A DNA stretch of 13,577 nucleotides, from contig CANQBT010000050.1 in NCBI GenBank assembly GCA_947589405.1, positions 1-13,577 on the forward strand, read 5' to 3'. The notes under the pieces are model-generated. The model was not told the origin of the DNA and ran no database searches. It saw only the letters and a program-made list of their open reading frames with translations. The stretch comes from an uncultured Clostridia bacterium (lineage in GTDB: Bacteria; Bacillota; Clostridia; Lachnospirales; CAG-274). Of the stretch, positions 5,890 through 13,577 are shown piece by piece. The position numbers and the translations under genes were made by a program. Numbering within the stretch: the stretch's first letter is position 1; each line of letters opens with the position of its first letter.

Positions 5890-8800
5890 ATGATTTGTTA
5901 AAGCGTGCGGCAAATTTAATATCACAGCAAAATAGAAATAAGCTCAGATACAGGCTGTTGTCTGTAATGGGCGTTATTGTTGTGTTTATAACTACATATA
6001 TGCTCATACTTCCGGGCATCACAATGGAAAAGAAAACCATATGCGGTATGGAGGAGCATGTACATACGGAGAAATGCTATTCCCGTAACACAGCCCTTGT
6101 ATGCATGCTTGAGGAAAACGATGAGCATACCCATACGGAGGAATGCTATGAAACAAGTGATGAGCTTATATGCGGACTTGAGGAGCATACTCATACAGAT
6201 GAATGCTATGAAAATGATATAGAGATCGCTGCTGAAACGGAAAGTTCGACAGAATACGAGGAGATCACCGAAGCAGAAACAGATAGTGACGAGGAAACAG
6301 AAGCCGAAGCTGAGGAAACTACAGATAAGGACGCAGGCTTCTTTATACCCGATACTGTGGTATCATCAGGCGGTTCTTATGACGATCATACCGATCATGA
6401 TGAACCAAAGTATACAGAACCCTTGCCGAATGAGTCCGACAATGAGATAGCTATTCCTGATGAAATTATATCAGGCGGCGCAGCCGATAATGACACTACT
6501 GTAGAAACTCACAGCGAGGATTATGTAGAGGAATATACGGAGACCACTACAGACAGTATAGAAACAGACGGACAGGATAAGTTCATATGCGGTCTTGACG
6601 AGCATACTCACAGTACAGACTGCTATAATGAAAACGGAGAGCTTGTGTGCGGATATTTAGAGCACAGACACGACAGCGGCTGTCTGTCCTGTGATATTAT
6701 GCCTCTTAGCATAGAGCAGGTGATAAATAATGCCAACTATGAGCTTACTCTTAACCATGATTTGTCCTACACTCTTACTGTGCATATTACAAATATTGGA
6801 CCGGCGAATATTCCTTCAAAGGTCATGGAGCAGGGAGATTTTGCAGGCAATGAAAGCCGCCTTAAGAAGGTTATTTTCGATATAGATGCACCGGGTATGC
6901 TGGTCATAAATGAAAGAGCCTTTGAATACTGTACATCACTTGAAGAAGTGGTTTTCGATACGCCTAAAAATATGGTCTATTCCGTAACTATAGGCGGTGC
7001 AGCTTTTAGTAATTGTGTAAGGCTTTCTAAAATAAATCTTGAGGATATAAAAATCAACTCCATCGGTTATGCCACCAGATCCGGCAATGTTGAAGATATG
7101 GCAACGGGAGGTGCTTTTTACAATACAGCTCTCAGAGATGTAAATATTGTACAAGGTATAAGTACTTATATAGGCGATTTTGCCTTTTACGGCTGTAAGG
7201 AGCTTAAGAGCTTTAAGCTTGGAAGCGGTACCTTAAATCAGATGGGTATAGGCATTTTCCAGAATTGTACTTCTCTTGAGGAAATTGATTTTTCTGCAAT
7301 AAGTTCCTCTAACGTATCATTTCAAGGATATACGGGCAACAATAACAACAATATTGCCATAGGCACATTTAAGGGCTGTACAAGTCTTAAGAAGGTGATA
7401 ATGCCCGAAAGATACAGCTTTAGTGCAAATGGCGGCGCTATGTTCTATGGCTGTACGGCATTAAATGAAATTGATTTTAACGGCGTCATGGGAAAGAATT
7501 TTGTATGGGAATTAGGCGACTGGACACTTATGGATACAGAAAGTCTTAAGTCTGTTGATCTTACAAAGCTTCCCAGTCTGGGAAAATTAAGCAACAAAGC
7601 CTTTAACGGTTCAGGACTTGAAAGCGTTACATTTCCCGTATCTCTTGGAACAATAACGGGAAATGCTTTTGAAAACTGCAAAAGACTCAGTCAGCTTATA
7701 ATACCCGATGACAGCGTACTCACAACTATAGAAGGCTATGCTTTTTCAAAAACAGCCCTGAAGAGCTTGGACTTTTCAAAGCTCAGATATTTAAAGGCAA
7801 TAAAAAACAGAGCCTTTGACAGCTGTTCAACTCTGAGCAGGGTAATACTTCCGCAAACGGTTGAGGAGATAAGAGATTTTGCATTCAGCAATATGCCATC
7901 GCTTTCATATTTCTATGTAAATTCCACAGCTCTCAAAACTGTCACAAGAGATATATTTACAAATGTAAACACCAATTTTACAATGACAATAGGCAAGGAC
8001 AGCGACAGTATAACATCGGACATTTTTGCGGCAGGACAGAAGCATATGGGTCGGCTTGTATTTGAGGGTCCCAATGAGCTTGAAATAACAGGCGATACTG
8101 CTTCTACAGGACTTCCTGCGCCTTTGGACACTATAGAAGAGGGGAAATACTTTGTATCGGCAGAAGGCGATCTGTATAAGCTAAATGATGATAAAACGGC
8201 TGTACTTATATATGCTTGCAACAACAGAAGTGGAAGCCTTGAAATTCCCGAAGCAGTAGGCGTAGACAACAGTTATATGGTCACAGCTGTTGACGATTAT
8301 GCCTTCAGTTCATCAAGAGTCAGCGCCGTTACATTTGAAAATATAGATAACATTACTTCGGTATCCCTTCATGCCTTTGCAGAGTGTATGTCATTGGAAA
8401 GTGTTCAAGGCTGCACAACTGTTGAAGCAGCTCTTGAAATATTTAAAGATAAGGGCGCAGCCGAAGTTACATTCTATCATACGGAACTGGAGGGGGCTCC
8501 GTCTGAGGATATGGAGGAAGAGGAATTTTTCGGTACGAGAGTAGACGGAAAAACTCCTATAAAAATATATAACGGACTTTATGAGATTTTTTCTGCAAAT
8601 GAAGATCTTCTTACGGGAGAACAGAATAAAATAACCGTAAATGTTTCGGAGGACGGACAAAACCGTATGCTGAGACTTTACTTCAAGTGCAGTAAAGACT
8701 GTTTATTTACAGACAATATAAGCGAATCCAATAATGTGCCTGTTACCTATCATAAGGTAGAAAATACAGACTATCATTATTACGAAATAGGTCCTGTTCC

Positions 8801-11800
8801 CAGCGGACAGACGATACCTATCGGTTTGGATTTTTCATATCCCAACGGAAAGCCCGATAACAGTACTTTATATGTATGGGGAGTAGGAGGAAACAAAGAC
8901 AGCTTTGCAAAATATGACGGCAAGGTCATATTGCCTACGGATAATCTGTCGGAAGAGGACATTTTTACAAACGGAGAATACCATAAAACTGTATGGAATA
9001 CCATAGAGTACCACTATCCTATAGAAAAAATGTATAATTCCGCAGGTAAAGTGAAAATGATGCTTTCTCCCGACGGTAAAAAAACTCTGTCTAATTTAGG
9101 CTATTGGGTATTCTGGGGAAAGGATGAAGAACATAGCGGAGGTCAGCTTGGAACTAACCGCAGTCTGGGCAGCGATTATATAAATTCCGTAGATATAGAG
9201 GATACATTTACGCTTCCTACATATATAATCTGGAGGGAAGGAATAAAGAAAGCAAAGGAAAGCGGCAATTTCAGATGTGAGCTTGTAAATGAAAACGGCG
9301 GCATTTATGTTATACATGTTACCATTGAAGAGGAGGAATATGAGCTTGTAAGAGTAAAGCTCAATAACGGCAATGTGTCTATAGCAGGCGGTGTAGATTT
9401 TGAAATAAATGAAGATAATACCATTACGTTGAAATGGGAGATTTTTAATAAAAACAACACATATAACGGCTCTGAAATGGGCAATCCTTCCATAGATGTT
9501 ATATTTGGTCCCAAAGTTCTTATTTTTGACGAGGAAAGCTATAAAACAGATAATCCAGATACGGCAGATGTAGTGCTCAAGGATGCCACAAACAAGGTAA
9601 ATTGTACCGAAAACTATTATTATGCAGGATCATGGTCACCTAAGGAATATACTGTTAAACACGATATAAAATTATCTTCTGTACAGGGCGATATTACTCT
9701 TAAGAAAATAAGAGTAAATGAATATGATGTGAAGGACCCAAGCGGAGACAAATTTATGAATTTCGGCGATAATGATATATTCAGAATAACTGCCGAAAAC
9801 AATTCGGCATTTAATTGCGGAGAGCTAAGTTATTTTGAAGATAACCTGAATAAATATCATTATATAAGACCCTCCGATATGGAAAAAATGTTCAAAGAGG
9901 CAAACAGCGAAGGGAACCGTTATGAATTTATAATCAAAAATGCCTTTATATCAGCCAGCAGGCATAATGAAAGTGTTGTGCTTGTAGACGGCAGAACTAC
10001 AGATACTCTTGATGTACAGTATTCAGGAGATGGCGGAGATTATATAAGCCGTTCCTACAGCGATACGGATCGTGTTACGGACAAAGCCGTTATAACAATA
10101 TCACAGGATATTGAAGATGCTGACATTTACAATATAAATATTGTTTATGAAGGTGTAAATGAAAGCTATACAATAGGTAAGAATGCAGACTATTCTTCAA
10201 TAGATGAAGCTCTTGATGCACTTGGATTTGTAGTAACGGAGCCCTGTACATATACGGTGCGGTATTATACGGAGGGCCTTGATGCAGGTTGTTCAAAGGA
10301 ATTTAATATTTATTCCAATTTTAAGAATACATTTATGCTTCTTGTAGATGACAGAGATGAATATTACGGCAGCACAGAGGATACCTCCAGCTCGGCAGGA
10401 AATTCAATAAACGATGTATTTATAGAGCGTGCCGATAGAAACGATGTTTCGGCTTGCAAAGAGGACGGCAGCATTATCAAGAATGTGGGAATATCCGCAG
10501 GTCTTGATAATATAAAGCTCAGACCCGAAATAACTCTCCAAAAGGCAGGTACCATAGACGGAAAAACAGATCAGATGGGAAACGACTATGAGTTTAACAA
10601 TGATACCGTATGGGATTATGATATAGTCATTTTCCATAACAATGACAGCGGCTATGATGATGTTATTCCCGTAACGGATTATATGGAAGGCGTATCAGCA
10701 TTTCTTGCACCTGTAGAGGACAATAGGGGCGCAGAGTGGACCTCAGGCCTTCCGATATATACAAATAAGTCAGACAACAGGGATTATTATGTGCTTATGC
10801 CTGATGAAGCGGTCGGAAGCAAAAGGGAATTCAGAGGTGTTATGTTTGGCGATTATTATGCTGACAGAATTACCGTTGAAAGACTTGACAACGGCGAGAT
10901 CGCCACAACTGCCAAATGGTATATCAAGGATTTCTTAGGCGCAAACTTTACCTGTGAAATAAATTACAAGGTGTATTCAGATATTGAGCTTTTGAAGTGT
11001 AGTGAAAGCTCTATGAAGCGCAAGGTATTCAACAGAGGTTGGATGGGCGACAGACCAAGCCACAGGCTTTACGATTTTAAAGGCGGATATTCCTTTGCCC
11101 TTAAATTTGACAAGAAAATAGTTACGGAGAAAGGCAGCAGACCGGCTCTTGATATACTTGACAGCGATGATTTTTCAAGGATAACAAAGGATAACCATAG
11201 TGTGACCTACAGACTGGAATTCAGAAATGAGGTCGACAATGCTCCGCAAATATTAAGGGGCAGCGACTTTTTCGATATTCTTCCCTATAATGACGGTTTC
11301 TTTGAATGGAAGTATGCAGAAAATATTTCCGTTGAATACTGTACCAACGGAGCAAATATACAAATATATAACAACAGCGCCGAAATTACTCCAAATACCG
11401 TAAGCGAAGGTTCGGAACTGTATATTGATTCAAAGGACGATGTTACAGGTACAACTCCCGATACAAAACAGCAGTATATGAGATGGAGGAACACCTTTAG
11501 CGCCAAATTCCCCGATACAAGCGCTTCTCTCTATATATATGTGACTCTTGATTTTCCGGGAGATACGCCTGAGCAATGGCAGGAATACATGGCTGCTCAT
11601 GGCACAGGCTATCTTACAAACACCCTTGAAGCATGGGAATATCCCAAGTCTGTAAGCCACGAGCTTTCGGATCCGGGACTTGCATTTTTGCAGAAGGGCG
11701 TGTATGAAACAGGCAGATATACTATGTATAATGCCAATATTGATTACAGCGGAGCGACGCCAAAGCCCAGCCCCAAAACTTATTACAGAGGGCAGGACCG

Positions 11801-13577
11801 TTTTACCTATCAGAATGATATTGAGGCAGCAGGAACAACTCTCAGCAGAGGTATGGTTGCCTACTATACCATAATAAAAAACAGCAGCAGCACTACAAGA
11901 CTGTATTTGTCTACCATATACGACCAGCTGCCCAAAGGCTTTACATTCTTTTCACTAAGAAATAACCCGGAGGTAAATCCCGGAAATAATTATAATTCAT
12001 GGGCAGGCGTAGGCTGTGTTGAAAATATTAAAGATAATGTGATGGTGCATGACAGAACAAGGCAGGAGCTTGCAGTTGCCGCACCGGGTTCAAAGATAGG
12101 ACTTAACGGAGATTATCCTATAGTAAAGGCAAAACGTATTGAAAGCAGAAACGGACATGTTATAATGGGCTTCGATATAGAATGCGATAAAAGTACTCCT
12201 TGTACCGGCTTCGGATATGATGCAATGAAGGATAAATATTATCTTGAACCGGGATATTATGTGCAGTATGGTTACGAATGTCTTACAGGACCCGAAAACG
12301 ACAGCGAGGATACGGCAGTAAATGCCGCAGCTATGGAGCTGTACAACAGCGGAATGGAAATAGCCGTTGACAATGATACCGCAGTAAACATAAGTACGTT
12401 TAATAATATGACGCCAAATAACGATGGTGAAAGATACCTATGGGATAACAGCGAAGCCAGAAATCATGGCTTTACATCGGGAAACAACGAATCTATGTGG
12501 ATAGCCTCAGATGTAACGGTATATCGTGGAAATGATATTGTGCCCGGCATTGAGAAAAAGGTGACCTCCACAGGCGCCGCCATAGATACGGGACATAGTG
12601 TTACAAAGGAGAATACCGTAACATGGACTGTAAAGGAATACAACGACGGAACAGGCATAATGGACGGATATACCTTTACCGACACTTTGGAATTTCCTCA
12701 ATATTTCAAAGGTAATGTTACCTATAACAGCTACAGCAGAGATTTTCAAGCCAGAACGAGAGGCGGCAATGAAAACGGCAGACTCTCTTGGATGAATAAT
12801 GATTATCTGCTTAAATTCGGCGATTGGAAAAATGTAGGCAAAGACGATATATCTGTTACTCTTACAACAAACAGAAACAATAATTTAGAATTTAATGCAG
12901 AGGATATTGAAAAGGGAACGCCAAAGGAAGGCTATTTTGATATTAAATACGGCAATAATCAGAACGCTCTTGTACGACCTGCCAGCATTGCTCTTAAGAA
13001 AAACGTAGGTAGTATGACCCTTACCATTGATTTTCCTAAGGGAGAGGGCTGGGCGATATCTCCGAACGGCTATGTGGAAATGACCGTTCAGTCAAACAAC
13101 GCTACGGGCGTATACAATGCCGACCCTGCCATATATAACACAGCTGTATTAAAACCAAATGCGCCTTATGACGAAGGAGCTGTAATCAACGGTGAGGATA
13201 TACGTGAAAGCGGTATAAATGCCGGTGTAAGAGCAATAGATTATATAAGCTCAGATATTTCCTCACCGACCTCATCGGAAATCGAGATCGATGATTGTAA
13301 AGGTAAAAATAACCATGCAAAAGGTAGTGAAAGCAAAAACAAGATAGTCATAAAGGACAAGAAAGAGCCTGTGGAATATACTCTTACCGTAAACAATTCT
13401 GAGGATCTGTACATGAACTGGCTTGTGCTCATAAGTAATCTTCCTGAAATAGGCGATGCCAATACGATTTCGGAAAGTATTTCAAGAGGAAGCGAATTTC
13501 TTTTGAGCCTTTATAAAGATCCTAGTTTCAGTTGTGTTGTAAAACTATCTGATGGAACAGAAATGATGATCGATCCT
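5886..13577 (+). CDS. Giant BspA-LRR surface adhesin-like protein, 3' end beyond the right edge
   Basis: The frame is open for 2,564 codons to the right edge. Residues 1-22 are basic; 23-45 form a hydrophobic export or membrane segment ending TTYMLILPGITME, a leader type seen in large Firmicutes surface proteins. Residues 53-108 carry three CGxxEHxHxxxCY-type Cys/His repeats, 109-230 an acidic Glu/Thr-rich linker, and 235-269 two more repeats. Residues about 341-843 hold some fifteen BspA-type leucine-rich repeats (AFxxCxxLxxV). The rest is beta-rich: an uncharacterised part (about 850-1540), then at least five DUF11-like modules, several preceded by a Lys-containing strand (PEITLQKAG, LAFLQKG, GIEKKVT). 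Inferred role: a wall-attached, stalk-like adhesin that binds host or bacterial ligands through its LRR head. A sorting signal such as LPxTG would lie outside the window. It is divergent from the operon and has its own promoter and long leader. Confidence 0.92.
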   Translation, partial: MNDLLKRAANLISQQNRNKLRYRLLSVMGVIVVFITTYMLILPGITMEKKTICGMEEHVHTEKCYSRNTALVCMLEENDEHTHTEECYETSDELICGLEEHTHTDECYENDIEIAAETESSTEYEEITEAETDSDEETEAEAEETTDKDAGFFIPDTVVSSGGSYDDHTDHDEPKYTEPLPNESDNEIAIPDEIISGGAADNDTTVETHSEDYVEEYTETTTDSIETDGQDKFICGLDEHTHSTDCYNENGELVCGYLEHRHDSGCLSCDIMPLSIEQVINNANYELTLNHDLSYTLTVHITNIGPANIPSKVMEQGDFAGNESRLKKVIFDIDAPGMLVINERAFEYCTSLEEVVFDTPKNMVYSVTIGGAAFSNCVRLSKINLEDIKINSIGYATRSGNVEDMATGGAFYNTALRDVNIVQGISTYIGDFAFYGCKELKSFKLGSGTLNQMGIGIFQNCTSLEEIDFSAISSSNVSFQGYTGNNNNNIAIGTFKGCTSLKKVIMPERYSFSANGGAMFYGCTALNEIDFNGVMGKNFVWELGDWTLMDTESLKSVDLTKLPSLGKLSNKAFNGSGLESVTFPVSLGTITGNAFENCKRLSQLIIPDDSVLTTIEGYAFSKTALKSLDFSKLRYLKAIKNRAFDSCSTLSRVILPQTVEEIRDFAFSNMPSLSYFYVNSTALKTVTRDIFTNVNTNFTMTIGKDSDSITSDIFAAGQKHMGRLVFEGPNELEITGDTASTGLPAPLDTIEEGKYFVSAEGDLYKLNDDKTAVLIYACNNRSGSLEIPEAVGVDNSYMVTAVDDYAFSSSRVSAVTFENIDNITSVSLHAFAECMSLESVQGCTTVEAALEIFKDKGAAEVTFYHTELEGAPSEDMEEEEFFGTRVDGKTPIKIYNGLYEIFSANEDLLTGEQNKITVNVSEDGQNRMLRLYFKCSKDCLFTDNISESNNVPVTYHKVENTDYHYYEIGPVPSGQTIPIGLDFSYPNGKPDNSTLYVWGVGGNKDSFAKYDGKVILPTDNLSEEDIFTNGEYHKTVWNTIEYHYPIEKMYNSAGKVKMMLSPDGKKTLSNLGYWVFWGKDEEHSGGQLGTNRSLGSDYINSVDIEDTFTLPTYIIWREGIKKAKESGNFRCELVNENGGIYVIHVTIEEEEYELVRVKLNNGNVSIAGGVDFEINEDNTITLKWEIFNKNNTYNGSEMGNPSIDVIFGPKVLIFDEESYKTDNPDTADVVLKDATNKVNCTENYYYAGSWSPKEYTVKHDIKLSSVQGDITLKKIRVNEYDVKDPSGDKFMNFGDNDIFRITAENNSAFNCGELSYFEDNLNKYHYIRPSDMEKMFKEANSEGNRYEFIIKNAFISASRHNESVVLVDGRTTDTLDVQYSGDGGDYISRSYSDTDRVTDKAVITISQDIEDADIYNINIVYEGVNESYTIGKNADYSSIDEALDALGFVVTEPCTYTVRYYTEGLDAGCSKEFNIYSNFKNTFMLLVDDRDEYYGSTEDTSSSAGNSINDVFIERADRNDVSACKEDGSIIKNVGISAGLDNIKLRPEITLQKAGTIDGKTDQMGNDYEFNNDTVWDYDIVIFHNNDSGYDDVIPVTDYMEGVSAFLAPVEDNRGAEWTSGLPIYTNKSDNRDYYVLMPDEAVGSKREFRGVMFGDYYADRITVERLDNGEIATTAKWYIKDFLGANFTCEINYKVYSDIELLKCSESSMKRKVFNRGWMGDRPSHRLYDFKGGYSFALKFDKKIVTEKGSRPALDILDSDDFSRITKDNHSVTYRLEFRNEVDNAPQILRGSDFFDILPYNDGFFEWKYAENISVEYCTNGANIQIYNNSAEITPNTVSEGSELYIDSKDDVTGTTPDTKQQYMRWRNTFSAKFPDTSASLYIYVTLDFPGDTPEQWQEYMAAHGTGYLTNTLEAWEYPKSVSHELSDPGLAFLQKGVYETGRYTMYNANIDYSGATPKPSPKTYYRGQDRFTYQNDIEAAGTTLSRGMVAYYTIIKNSSSTTRLYLSTIYDQLPKGFTFFSLRNNPEVNPGNNYNSWAGVGCVENIKDNVMVHDRTRQELAVAAPGSKIGLNGDYPIVKAKRIESRNGHVIMGFDIECDKSTPCTGFGYDAMKDKYYLEPGYYVQYGYECLTGPENDSEDTAVNAAAMELYNSGMEIAVDNDTAVNISTFNNMTPNNDGERYLWDNSEARNHGFTSGNNESMWIASDVTVYRGNDIVPGIEKKVTSTGAAIDTGHSVTKENTVTWTVKEYNDGTGIMDGYTFTDTLEFPQYFKGNVTYNSYSRDFQARTRGGNENGRLSWMNNDYLLKFGDWKNVGKDDISVTLTTNRNNNLEFNAEDIEKGTPKEGYFDIKYGNNQNALVRPASIALKKNVGSMTLTIDFPKGEGWAISPNGYVEMTVQSNNATGVYNADPAIYNTAVLKPNAPYDEGAVINGEDIRESGINAGVRAIDYISSDISSPTSSEIEIDDCKGKNNHAKGSESKNKIVIKDKKEPVEYTLTVNNSEDLYMNWLVLISNLPEIGDANTISESISRGSEFLLSLYKDPSFSCVVKLSDGTEMMIDP
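6042..6683 (+). repeat. Five Cys/His repeats of the CGxxEHxHxxxCY type
   Basis: The units start at residues 53 (CGMEEHVHTEKCY), 73 (CMLEENDEHTHTEECY, with a three-residue insertion), 96 (CGLEEHTHTDECY), 235 (CGLDEHTHSTDCY) and 255 (CGYLEHRHDSGC). Three precede and two follow an acidic linker. Two Cys and two His per unit are consistent with one metal site each, but that is inference. The GAGGAGCAT-type DNA is partly conserved between copies, pointing to duplication. Such repeats are familiar near the N-terminus of Firmicutes surface proteins. Confidence 0.85.
6906..8414 (+). repeat. BspA-type leucine-rich repeat domain
   Basis: Residues 341-843 show about fifteen copies of the LRR_5 pattern: ERAFEYCTSLEEVVF, GAAFSNCVRLSKINL, DFAFYGCKELKSFKL, GTFKGCTSLKKVIM, GNAFENCKRLSQLII, NRAFDSCSTLSRVIL, DFAFSNMPSLSYFYV and LHAFAECMSLESV among them. 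Units are of uneven length because of inserted loops. BspA-type LRRs form a curved solenoid and mediate binding of host proteins or other cells in several bacteria; the ligand here is unknown. About residues 725-790 break the regular pattern. Confidence 0.9.
10524..13577 (+). repeat. Series of DUF11-like beta modules (protein-level)
   Basis: Five strands of the type 'V-x-Y-x-(L/I)-x-(V/F)-x-N' occur at residues 1575 (VWDYDIVIFHNN), 1773 (VTYRLEFRNEV), 1990 (MVAYYTIIKNS), 2243 (NTVTWTVKEYND) and 2496 (VEYTLTVNNSED), each followed by a D-x-LP-like or related strand (FFDILP, IYDQLPKG, TFTDTLEFP, LISNLPE). Spacing is about 200-250 residues. This layout matches the DUF11/isopeptide stalk modules of Gram-positive adhesins. 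Lysines in the strand before three of the modules (1553, 1937, 2224/2225) could be the isopeptide donors. Confidence 0.55.

Noticed and set aside
5692..6194. Two minus-strand open frames (5692-5925 and 5922-6194) across the start of the giant gene
   Set aside because: They overlap the promoter, leader and first codons of the well-supported plus-strand gene, and show no recognisable domain or ribosome binding site.
11680..11874. Plus-strand 64-codon open frame inside the giant gene
   Set aside because: It is in another frame of continuous coding sequence; the main frame reads a normal beta-module through this stretch, so there is no frameshift.
6936..13462. Many minus-strand open frames of 60-118 codons inside the plus-strand giant gene (for example 7913-8269 and 12464-12749)
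   Set aside because: They lie wholly within the continuous plus-strand frame, lack ribosome binding sites and give low-complexity Ser/Leu/Phe-rich translations typical of antisense frames.

Overview
The window looks like chromosome of a low-GC, Gram-positive gut-type anaerobe of the Clostridia, most likely an Oscillospiraceae/Ruminococcaceae or Lachnospiraceae relative. The reasons are the AT-rich spacers, AGGAGG-type ribosome binding sites, TTGAAx-17-TAxxAT promoters, heavy use of AGA and ATA codons, and protein families (BspA-type leucine-rich repeats, CGxxEHxHxxxCY repeats, YD/RHS repeats, cohesin-like modules) typical of secreted proteins of that group. This assignment is inference; no rRNA or other marker gene is present.

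There are only three real genes and all three products appear to be exported. On the minus strand, a complete 612-residue secreted protein (3433-5271) carries three related beta-sandwich-like modules and a cohesin-like C-terminal domain. One base after its stop codon begins a very large secreted RHS/YD-repeat protein (start at 3431) that runs off the left edge with 1,143 complete codons visible. The two form a tightly coupled operon, and the ribosome binding site of the RHS gene lies inside the last codons of the upstream gene. On the plus strand, a giant surface protein starts at 5886 and is still open at the right edge after 2,564 codons. It has an N-terminal membrane/export segment, five Cys/His repeats, an acidic linker, about fifteen BspA-type leucine-rich repeats and a long series of beta-rich modules.

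The two units are divergent and share a 614-bp AT-rich intergenic region with a good housekeeping-type promoter for each direction (minus: 5347-5375; plus: 5670-5698, extended -10). The plus-strand leader is about 180 nt long and ends in an unusual arrangement: a three-codon open frame overlapping the ribosome binding site, and a 9-base direct repeat around both start codons.

Taken together this looks like a cell-surface locus: a giant adhesin on one side, and a secreted module-binding protein plus a secreted RHS protein on the other. The most unusual items are a 93-residue block with 19 cysteines inserted between the front of the RHS shell and its YD repeats, and a short IPDxxxSG linker motif found in the products of both divergent units. 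The C-terminal end of the RHS protein (where a toxin or anchoring domain would be) and of the giant protein (where a cell-wall sorting signal would be) both lie outside the window, so function cannot be closed from this sequence alone. I saw no tRNA, rRNA, CRISPR array, insertion sequence, phage gene, attachment site or replication origin.
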